This document shows, piece after piece, positions 54,990 through 62,202 of a stretch of 64,000 bases of DNA. This DNA is from CAZXEU01 sp964639665 (GTDB taxonomy: Bacteria > Bacteroidota > Rhodothermia > Rhodothermales > Bin80). The notes below the pieces were generated by a model, which made no database searches, was not told the DNA's origin, and saw only the letters and a program-made list of their open reading frames with translations. Location: contig CAZXEU010000121.1 of the NCBI GenBank assembly GCA_964639665.1, positions 62,001 through 126,000 of the forward strand, given 5' to 3'. Positions within the stretch are counted from its first letter, which is position 1, and the number at the start of each line of letters is the position of its first letter. Made by a program: the position numbers and the translations under genes.

Positions 54990-56972
54990 TTACTTGATGA
55001 TGATGAACTTGCCCGTACTGGACTCCCCTTCATGCCCCGCCACATGTGACTCGATGTGGTAGATATAGACCCCGGGCTGCACATTCTGGAGAAAGCGCGT
55101 CAACAGGTAGTCGCCGTGAAGCGCAGATCCCCACGCCTCCTCACCAAACCCGTCATTGTGATCAATTTCCCGAATCAGTTCGCCGGCCACGTTGTAGATG
55201 CGAATCGTACACAAGCCGGGAATATTGAGGAAACTGATCCGCTTTTCCTCGGAAGGGTCGGAGAGGCCGCTGACTTGCCGGAACGGATTGGGCACGACCA
55301 GCACCTGAGACTGGTCGTTGCTCGGGGCAGGCTTCGCGGCCAGCGCATGGTAGGTATAGGCCGTAAAGCCGCTTTCCAGCCCGTCTGTGTCATACGAGGT
55401 GACCCAGTGCCGGTAGGGGATGCCGGCCTTCGTGGGCAACCGGTAAGTGACCCGGCCGCCGGAAGTTAGGGCTTCGGCCTCCGTCCTCGGAACGTCCGCG
55501 ACCTCGTTCCAGGGACCCTCAATGCGTGATTCAGACTGGTAGATCTTGTATCCGGCGAAGTCGTTGACGCCTTTGCCGGGATCAACGTAGCTCGGCGGTA
55601 CCGCGGTCCACGTAAGCTCGAAGCCCTGCGTACCCGCTTCGGTGTCCACGAATATGTCTACCTCCAACTCATTGTCGTTACTGGCAAACGGGGCGTCGGC
55701 TACCGTTGGCGGAGGATAGTCGGTGATGCCTTCGTTCCAGCTTCCGGTCTGCATGTATCCGTCTACAATCTCCAACGCAGCATCCCAGTTGGCTTTCAGG
55801 TTGGCCAGCCCCTCCTGCAAATAGCTCTGCGTGGCTGCCGTACCACCCGCCTCGCTCTTGTTGCGATCCATCTCGCCAAGAGCAACCACCCGAATCAGCT
55901 CGACGGAATCTCCTGGAGCAATGTCGTAGGGGCCTATGCCGAAATTGAAGGAAGGCGAGCGCTCGTAGAGGCTGCCGTCGATGGTGCTGCCGTCGGTGTT
56001 GGCCTCGCGCCATCCCATGCGCGCCTGCTGCGTGGTCATGCGCGTCAGCACATAGGTGGGATCCAGGTTCGAAGGCTGCCAGAATTCGATATCAGGAGCA
56101 CCCGGATTCTCGTTCAGGATGCGGTGGAAGATGCCCTGGTAGACGGTTGTCTCACCGTTCTTGTTGGGCGTCAGATACACGATGTTGTCGGTAAACAGCT
56201 GGGGCGAATACAACCGTCGGTCGATGGAATTCTGGACAGTGATGTTGCCGGGGTCGCCGCGGTCACCCGTTACATCGCCCGGCGATATGTCATAGGCCAC
56301 GGGCTCCTGGTTCGGCGGCATGGACGTGTCGTCGTAGAAAACGAAGTTGCCCTGTTCCGTCCGGAGGTTGCGGAACGAGGGATCCCACAGGTATTCGTCA
56401 TCGAACGTCGTACCGTACGGCACTCCCAGGGCGATATTGATGCCGAAGGCGATGTTGTAGTACCAGTTCGTGATTGTCCCGGCGCCTACGTTCGTGTACA
56501 CCTCGCGCTGTATGATGAAATCGTCGTACTTGGGCAGGCTCCACACCATTCTCTTGCGCGAAACGGTAAGCGGGATCTCGGGCACACCAGTGCCCTCGGG
56601 GTCCACCGCCGAGACGGTCTCGAAGGAGTATTCTTCTGCTTCCGTCAGGCTCTGCGTGAAGTTGTAGTTCTTGACCAGCGTGTGGGGAACGACGTTAAAG
56701 CCCGGAAATCCTCCGGTTACCGTCTGGGTACCGTCCACATCGCCCACCCAGAAACTGAGCGTATTGAACCAGTTCGACGGTGCCTCGAAGTAGCCGGGGT
56801 AGGAGGAAAGCCAGATGGGTGGATGGGGAACCGCTTCGCTGATCACGGCCCAGAACTTGCCGCGTGTAAGCGAATGTTGGGTGCTGCCTTGACCTGACAC
56901 ATCTGCCGGCTGTATCGCAGCCAGAGTGAAGGCCGTAAGCAGTATTGCGCTATGTCGTCCTGTTGTGCTCAT
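54990..56972 (-). CDS. T9SS type A sorting-domain protein of unknown function
   Basis: This is a 660-residue secreted protein. A signal peptide (LLTAFTLAAIQPADVSGQG) is followed by a large beta-rich part with no recognised domain. A fibronectin type III-like unit lies near residues 445-545 (GFELTWTAVPPSYV, then DFAGYKIYQSES). The C-terminal 90 residues are the type IX sorting signal: VVPNPFRQVSG near residue 570, then TIRIYNVAGELIREIDHNDG, and GVYIYHIESH near the end with KFIIIK. It is probably attached at the cell surface, where it may bind the glycan next to the TonB receptor encoded 48 bp upstream. Confidence 0.82.
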   Translation of the reverse strand: MSTTGRHSAILLTAFTLAAIQPADVSGQGSTQHSLTRGKFWAVISEAVPHPPIWLSSYPGYFEAPSNWFNTLSFWVGDVDGTQTVTGGFPGFNVVPHTLVKNYNFTQSLTEAEEYSFETVSAVDPEGTGVPEIPLTVSRKRMVWSLPKYDDFIIQREVYTNVGAGTITNWYYNIAFGINIALGVPYGTTFDDEYLWDPSFRNLRTEQGNFVFYDDTSMPPNQEPVAYDISPGDVTGDRGDPGNITVQNSIDRRLYSPQLFTDNIVYLTPNKNGETTVYQGIFHRILNENPGAPDIEFWQPSNLDPTYVLTRMTTQQARMGWREANTDGSTIDGSLYERSPSFNFGIGPYDIAPGDSVELIRVVALGEMDRNKSEAGGTAATQSYLQEGLANLKANWDAALEIVDGYMQTGSWNEGITDYPPPTVADAPFASNDNELEVDIFVDTEAGTQGFELTWTAVPPSYVDPGKGVNDFAGYKIYQSESRIEGPWNEVADVPRTEAEALTSGGRVTYRLPTKAGIPYRHWVTSYDTDGLESGFTAYTYHALAAKPAPSNDQSQVLVVPNPFRQVSGLSDPSEEKRISFLNIPGLCTIRIYNVAGELIREIDHNDGFGEEAWGSALHGDYLLTRFLQNVQPGVYIYHIESHVAGHEGESSTGKFIIIK

Positions 56973-57020
56973 CTGTCCAGACGCCGGTTTGATTGTTAGC
57001 GAAACGAGTCCTAGGACTGC

Positions 57021-60000
57021 TTAGAATGTCACCTCAAGTCCGAAATAGACCTGCCGTGGCAGTTGGCTCTGACTGTACCAGTCCCACTCGCTTTCTTCGC
57101 CGGTCGTAGGGTTCACGGGCAGCATTCCCTCTTCGTGGTACGTTTCCAGCGCAGTTCCTGTAAGGAAGTTGAGACGCTTGGTATTGAGCACGTTGTAGAC
57201 ATCAACGCTCAGCAAGACCTCCACGGGCCCGCTTAGGTCAATGGCCCTTGAGAGCCGCATATTGGTGTTGTGGTAGGGCTTCCATCGACGATTATTGGGT
57301 TCGGTGGAAAAGTCTCCGGGTGAATGGTACGTGTAGCGGTGGCCGCTGGCATAGACGTAGTACGCATTCAGGTGCCAGTCCGCCAGCGGGAAAAAGCCTC
57401 CAACAGCCGGCCCCAACTCTGCCGGCGTAAACAGGTCGGCAATAATCTTGACACTCGTTGTCGGATTCCACTGGTCGTTGTTCGTGCCCGATAGGCCCCT
57501 GTCTCGCAGGCTGACCCCGTGGAGCGTGTTGGGACGCACAGGCATGCCTTCGTCGTCCTCGATGAATATCTGGCGGAATCCGTACTGACCGGAGCGGACA
57601 AACGAGCGATTGAAGACAAACCTGGCCCGCGCATGCCTGAGTAGCAGCGACTGCAGGGAGACCTCCAGGCCGCGAACGTCCACGTAGCCCCCGTTGATGG
57701 TCACGCGGCTGCGGCCGCCTCCGGGCGCGAATCCGAGCGGGTTGGCCGCATCCCAATGTACTTCCGCGTTGACCGATCCCCCTAGGCCAAAAACGTTCTC
57801 GCCGATGTTGTTGGGGGACTGTCGGATGCCCAGTGATGTCAGGTTCTTGCCGTCCCGGTAGTAGACGGTGGCATCGAGATTGGCGATGCCCGGAATATGC
57901 TGGTCGAAGCCAAGCTCATACTGGATAACCTTTTCAAATGAGAGGTCCGGGTTGGCTGTGCTCGTGTTGGGATGATAGAAGACGAACACGTAGTCGGTCG
58001 TGTCCGGCGAAGCATGAGGGGCTCCCTCCGAACTGCCGAAGACATGGAAAACCGTGGGACCGCCTCCAATGAGCTGCCAGGCCGGCCGCTGGTTGAAATG
58101 TCCGTACGAAAAATGAAGTACCGTAAGATCGGTGATGGGATGGGAGATGCCGAAGCGCGGCGAGAGAATCATCTTGCGGGAGGTCTTCACGCCGTGGGTC
58201 GCTTCGTCGTACGTCACGATCTCCTCGTGCGGCACACCCACCATGTTGGTGATCAGTGCGGGATCGAATATCGAGGCACCGGTCCGGGTATTGGCGTCAA
58301 AGGCATCGAGCCTAAGCCCGGCATTGATCACCATGCCGTTGGACTCGACCTTTCCCTGAACGTAGGCTGCCGCGTCCCACGGATTGAAATCCGGATTCGT
58401 TGCGTGATTCGAGTAGATGGCGCCCGGCATGGATCCCGCCTTGAACAGTTTCGAAACGTACTGGGGAGAGAATAGAGCGCCGGTCTTGATCTGAAAGTGC
58501 TGATTAAGCTGGTTGATGTAGTCGGCCTTGAAGACTGCGGCCTCGGACCGTACGGCCAACTGGAAAATGCCTGGATGCTGGCGGTGGAATATCGGTGGCA
58601 GCAGAAACAGCGGATTGCCGGGAATCATGGTCTCGTTCCATGCGGTGCCGAAATCCGTTGAATCAGCATGATAGACGTCGCTCGCTTCCAGCTGCCTGAA
58701 ATTGTGCCGGTCCAGCTGCATGGTCGTGTAGCTGGCCTGCACATCGAGGTAGGAGGAAGGATTGAAAATATGCGACCACTTCAGCTGCCCGCTCTTCATC
58801 CGCATGTACTCCGGGGCTGAAGGCAACTGAAATATGTGTGACGTGCCGTAAGGCCAGTACTTGAATGATGAATAGCCCGAGTAGTAATACGGCGCCGGCC
58901 CCCAGATGCCGGCGATAAAGGAGTCCTCGCTGGACCAGTACCCGAGCCTGGGATTCTCCGTATTGTTGAAGCCCTGGTAGAGGCCGGACAGCTCCAGCCT
59001 GTTGCTGCGGGAGAGCCGGAAATCCAGCTTGCCCTGGTAATTCCAGTCCTGCGAATACGGCAAGTATCCGGGGTATTCAGGCGCATCCTTGATGAACCTG
59101 CCTGAAAGCAGGAATCCGATGCGGTCCGTTATCGGCCCGTATATCGTTCCCTCCGTTTCCCAGGAGGCCCGCTCCGTATAGCGCTGCATGCGCGTCGAAG
59201 GCCCGCCGAACAATTCTCCGCTAATGAAGCTCGTCCACGCATTCAGTCGCTCTTGCGGGGTCTTGTCCGCCCAGGCGCCGCCTCCGTTATTCTCGGTCCA
59301 GTAGTCGAGCGTGGCCATCGTGGCCCATTCGTAATTCTCCCTGCTGTAAATATTGCGGCCCCAGTGATACTGTCCGGCTGGCCGCAGGCGCGCCCGGACC
59401 GTGCCGTAGACGCGGTCCACAGCAGACTTGGTTACGATATTGATTACCGAGCCCATGGCCCGTCCGTATTCCGCGTTCCAGCCGCCGGTCAGGACTTCCA
59501 ATTCCGCAATGGCCGTCGTGTTGATGCCTGTCAGGTTGCCACCCGAAACGTTGTCCCGCAGGCTCAGCCCGTCCATGTAGTAGGAATCCTCCACTCCGAA
59601 GCCGCCCCGTATTCCACCATTAACGTTGGTTGCCGCCTGGATCTGGATGGCCTCCCGAACCGACTTCACCCAGCTGTTTGCCAGTTCCTCCGCGCTCATG
59701 CGCTCCTTGCTGCCCGTCAGGTCAAGCTCAACGGGTGGGCGCTCGGCTGTCACGACAATTTCACCAGCTTCCTGAGCAGTTTCCGCCAGGTCGAAATCCA
59801 GGGGAGTCGTCTGATCTATATAGACCCGGGCTTCGGTCTTGGTCACGGGCGCAAACCCGATGAGCGAAGCCCGCACCGAGTGCAGACCCGGTGGAACCTT
59901 CAGTATGAAGTAGTCCCCGTTCTCATCCGTGGAGGCACCCAGAAACGTGCCGACCACCACCACATTGACGTCCGGCAGCGGCTCTCCGGTTTCGGAGTCT

Positions 60001-60101
60001 GTTACGGTTCCGGCAATCTTGCCGGTTTGTGACTGGGCCCAGCCGAGGCCCGGCCAGGCGAGCAGAAGCGCTGGAATCAGAACTGGTAGTCGCTTTAGCA
60101 T
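57021..60101 (-). CDS. TonB-dependent receptor with carboxypeptidase-like N-domain
   Basis: This is a 1026-residue outer-membrane receptor. After the signal peptide comes a regulatory domain (KIAGTVTDSETGEPLPDVNVVV), then GEIVVTAERPPVELDLTGSKERM, a TonB-box-like stretch. The plug is next (SYYMDGLSLRDN, then IAELEVLTGGWNAEYGRAMGSVINIVTK near residues 205-232), followed by the barrel, which ends in QVYFGLEVTF. Unlike the receptor at 37577 it has no SusD partner; a T9SS cargo gene and a PorV-like gene follow. The start has AGAGG upstream. The operator palindrome lies 64 bp before the start, so expression is probably repressed until the glycan signal appears. It heads a long row of ten minus-strand genes. 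Confidence 0.92.
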   Translation of the reverse strand: MLKRLPVLIPALLLAWPGLGWAQSQTGKIAGTVTDSETGEPLPDVNVVVVGTFLGASTDENGDYFILKVPPGLHSVRASLIGFAPVTKTEARVYIDQTTPLDFDLAETAQEAGEIVVTAERPPVELDLTGSKERMSAEELANSWVKSVREAIQIQAATNVNGGIRGGFGVEDSYYMDGLSLRDNVSGGNLTGINTTAIAELEVLTGGWNAEYGRAMGSVINIVTKSAVDRVYGTVRARLRPAGQYHWGRNIYSRENYEWATMATLDYWTENNGGGAWADKTPQERLNAWTSFISGELFGGPSTRMQRYTERASWETEGTIYGPITDRIGFLLSGRFIKDAPEYPGYLPYSQDWNYQGKLDFRLSRSNRLELSGLYQGFNNTENPRLGYWSSEDSFIAGIWGPAPYYYSGYSSFKYWPYGTSHIFQLPSAPEYMRMKSGQLKWSHIFNPSSYLDVQASYTTMQLDRHNFRQLEASDVYHADSTDFGTAWNETMIPGNPLFLLPPIFHRQHPGIFQLAVRSEAAVFKADYINQLNQHFQIKTGALFSPQYVSKLFKAGSMPGAIYSNHATNPDFNPWDAAAYVQGKVESNGMVINAGLRLDAFDANTRTGASIFDPALITNMVGVPHEEIVTYDEATHGVKTSRKMILSPRFGISHPITDLTVLHFSYGHFNQRPAWQLIGGGPTVFHVFGSSEGAPHASPDTTDYVFVFYHPNTSTANPDLSFEKVIQYELGFDQHIPGIANLDATVYYRDGKNLTSLGIRQSPNNIGENVFGLGGSVNAEVHWDAANPLGFAPGGGRSRVTINGGYVDVRGLEVSLQSLLLRHARARFVFNRSFVRSGQYGFRQIFIEDDEGMPVRPNTLHGVSLRDRGLSGTNNDQWNPTTSVKIIADLFTPAELGPAVGGFFPLADWHLNAYYVYASGHRYTYHSPGDFSTEPNNRRWKPYHNTNMRLSRAIDLSGPVEVLLSVDVYNVLNTKRLNFLTGTALETYHEEGMLPVNPTTGEESEWDWYSQSQLPRQVYFGLEVTF

Positions 60102-60440
60102 GATCGACCTCTTCTAGCTGGATCGGCAAATCCGAAGGTTGCACTTGCGGGGGCGCGAATTACTATGTTAAGCTTAACATCGACGAGACGCAACACTAGC
60201 GCGTAACGCAATGCATGCCATAGACACCACTCCCCTCTGATCGAATATAAGCTCAGGAGATCGCGCCGTCAAGATTAGATGAAGATTACTTCTTCATTCG
60301 CGGACGAACGGCTACGCATAGGAAGCCCGTGTTGCACCTACGGACAGCCGATCGCCTGCGGGCCCGTACGGATTGAGCCAGTGCCAGGCTCCAGGCCTTC
60401 GCTTCCTGCCCCGCATCCACAGGGCACCGCCCCGGCGCCT
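60102..60440. other. Promoter region of the TonB/sulfatase block
   Basis: This 339-bp gap lies between the stop of the DUF1501 gene and the TonB receptor start. It contains the operator at 60165-60180 and an AT-rich part near 60240-60300. The TTG at about 60208 and TAATTCGC just past the operator on the minus strand loosely resemble Bacteroidota -33/-7 elements, with imperfect spacing. No gene is seen in it. Confidence 0.55.
60165..60180. promoter_or_regulatory. Palindromic operator identical to that at 32010
   Basis: ATGTTAAGCTTAACAT, the same perfect 16-bp inverted repeat as in front of the isomerase gene, lies 64 bp upstream of the TonB receptor start. The flanks differ between the two copies, so only the 16 bases are shared. 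It is the likely site through which the LacI-family protein encoded at 32240 controls this distant operon. Confidence 0.8.
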
Positions 60441-61898
60441 TCAGGCCAGGACGTCGCGCACCACCCTTCCGTGGACATCCGTCAGGCGATACCGCCGTCC
60501 CTGGTGCCGAAACGTCAGCCTTTCGTGGTCGATGCCCAGCAGATGCAGCAGCGTAGCCTGGAAGTCATGCACGTGCACGCCGCCGGATGCCACGTTGTAC
60601 CCGAAATCATCGGTCTGCCCGTAGGAGAATCCTTTCTTCAGGCCACCGCCGGCCATCCAGATGGTGAAGCAGCGCGGATGATGGTCACGCCCGTAGTTGT
60701 CCGCCGTGAGCTTGCCCTGGGAATAATTCGTACGGCCGAATTCGCCTCCCCAGATGATGAGGGTGTCTTCCAAGAGCCCCCGCTGCTTGAGATCCAGCAC
60801 CAGGGCGGCCGAGGCCTGATCCGTATCCTTCGCCAGGGCCTTGATTTCGAGGGGCAGCTTAAAATGCTGGTCCCAGCCCTGGTGGTAGAGCTGGATGAAG
60901 CGCACGCCGCGCTCGACAAGGCGCCTGGCAAGCAGACAATTTGCCGCGAAGGTTCCGGGCATCCGGGCCGAATCTCCGTAGAGCTCGAACACATGGTCCG
61001 GCTCTCCCGCCACATCCAGCGTGTGCGGCACCGAGGTCTGCATTCGGTATGCCATTTCGTACTGGGCGATGCGCGAATTGATTTCCGGGTCCAGTACCTC
61101 GGCATGCTGCTTCTCGTGCATGCGGCGCAGGTAGTCGAGCATGCGCCGCCGCGTCATGCGCTTGATGCCGGGAGGATTATTCAGGTACAGGACGGGATCC
61201 TTTCCCGAGCGAAATTGCACACCCTGATGCAACGACGGCAAAAAGCCGTTGCCCCAGAGCCGGGAATAGAGCGGCTGATCAAATTCATTGCTTCGCGAAA
61301 GAAGAACGCAGAAAGTGGGCAAATTGTCGTTTTCCGACCCAAGCCCGTAGCTCAGCCACGACCCGATCGACGGGCGCCCGGTCTGCTGCGACCCCGTCTG
61401 AAAGAACGTAATGGCAGGATCGTGATTGATCGCTTCCGTATACATCGAGTTGATGAAGCAGAGTTCATCCACAACCTGTGCCGTGTAAGGCATCAGTTCG
61501 CTGACCATTCGCTGGCTCTTTCCGTGCGCCGCGAACCGGAAGTGCGAACCTGCCAGCGGAAAGGACTTCTGGTAGGCCGTCATCCCTGTCAGCCGCTGGC
61601 CCTTGCGTACCGAGTCGGGCAGCTGCTCCCCGTTCATTCTCTCCAGCGTCGGCTTGTAGTCGAACAAGTCCAGGTGCGATGGTCCGCCGCTTTGAAAGAG
61701 ATAGATTATGCGCCCCACCTTCGGCATCAGGTGCGGTCTGCGCAGTACGCCTCGCAGACCCGGATCCGGATCCGGAGCGCCAAGGACGAGGCCAGGCTTC
61801 AGCAGGGACGCCAGCGCCGCCGTGCCAACGCCCAGACTGGTCCGCGACAGGAAGTGCCGCCGCGTACTATTGTATTTCAGGTCACAAAGTTCATCCAT
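60441..61898 (-). CDS. DUF1501 family protein with twin-arginine signal
   Basis: This is a 485-residue protein of the DUF1501 family, distantly related to alkaline phosphatases/sulfatases. It has a twin-arginine signal (TRRHFLSRTSLGVGTAALA). Family motifs are IIYLFQSGGPSHLDLFDYKP near residue 65, NHDPAITFFQTGSQQTGRPSIGSWLSYGLG near residues 158-188, LIIWGGEFGRTN near residue 385 and NYGRDHHPRCFTIWMAGGG near residue 405. Such genes are nearly always paired with a PSD1/DUF1549/DUF1553 gene upstream, as here. The biochemical function is not established. Confidence 0.88.
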   Translation of the reverse strand: MDELCDLKYNSTRRHFLSRTSLGVGTAALASLLKPGLVLGAPDPDPGLRGVLRRPHLMPKVGRIIYLFQSGGPSHLDLFDYKPTLERMNGEQLPDSVRKGQRLTGMTAYQKSFPLAGSHFRFAAHGKSQRMVSELMPYTAQVVDELCFINSMYTEAINHDPAITFFQTGSQQTGRPSIGSWLSYGLGSENDNLPTFCVLLSRSNEFDQPLYSRLWGNGFLPSLHQGVQFRSGKDPVLYLNNPPGIKRMTRRRMLDYLRRMHEKQHAEVLDPEINSRIAQYEMAYRMQTSVPHTLDVAGEPDHVFELYGDSARMPGTFAANCLLARRLVERGVRFIQLYHQGWDQHFKLPLEIKALAKDTDQASAALVLDLKQRGLLEDTLIIWGGEFGRTNYSQGKLTADNYGRDHHPRCFTIWMAGGGLKKGFSYGQTDDFGYNVASGGVHVHDFQATLLHLLGIDHERLTFRHQGRRYRLTDVHGRVVRDVLA

Positions 61899-62202
61899 TG
61901 GGTCGTGCAGTGTTGCGTTCTACGGGGCGCATCCCGCGAGAGCGTTGCCTGCCGGCAACACTCCGGGCGAGACAGTGCCCTCCTTTACTGGTAGTGAATT
62001 CACTGCCTTTATGCAACTTCGACGGCCGAACCTCAGCCGAAAGCGGCAAAGAGCAGGAAGACAATCACGGTGCGTGAGAGACCCATCTGCACCAGTCTTG
62101 CCGCGCGCGGCGCCCCGGAAAGTCCCGCGTGCGGACCCGCTCCGCCACGCGAAGCCACGGCGGTCGCCCGCGATTATCGATAGCGTATCGCAAGAGCGCG
62201 GC
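61899..62202. other. 304-bp spacer between the PSD1-type and DUF1501 genes
   Basis: No gene is visible. A hairpin GTTGCC-TGCC-GGCAAC lies at 61944-61959, 46 bp before the DUF1501 start, without a T run; it could be a weak attenuator or chance. The rest is GC-rich and featureless. Confidence 0.4.
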
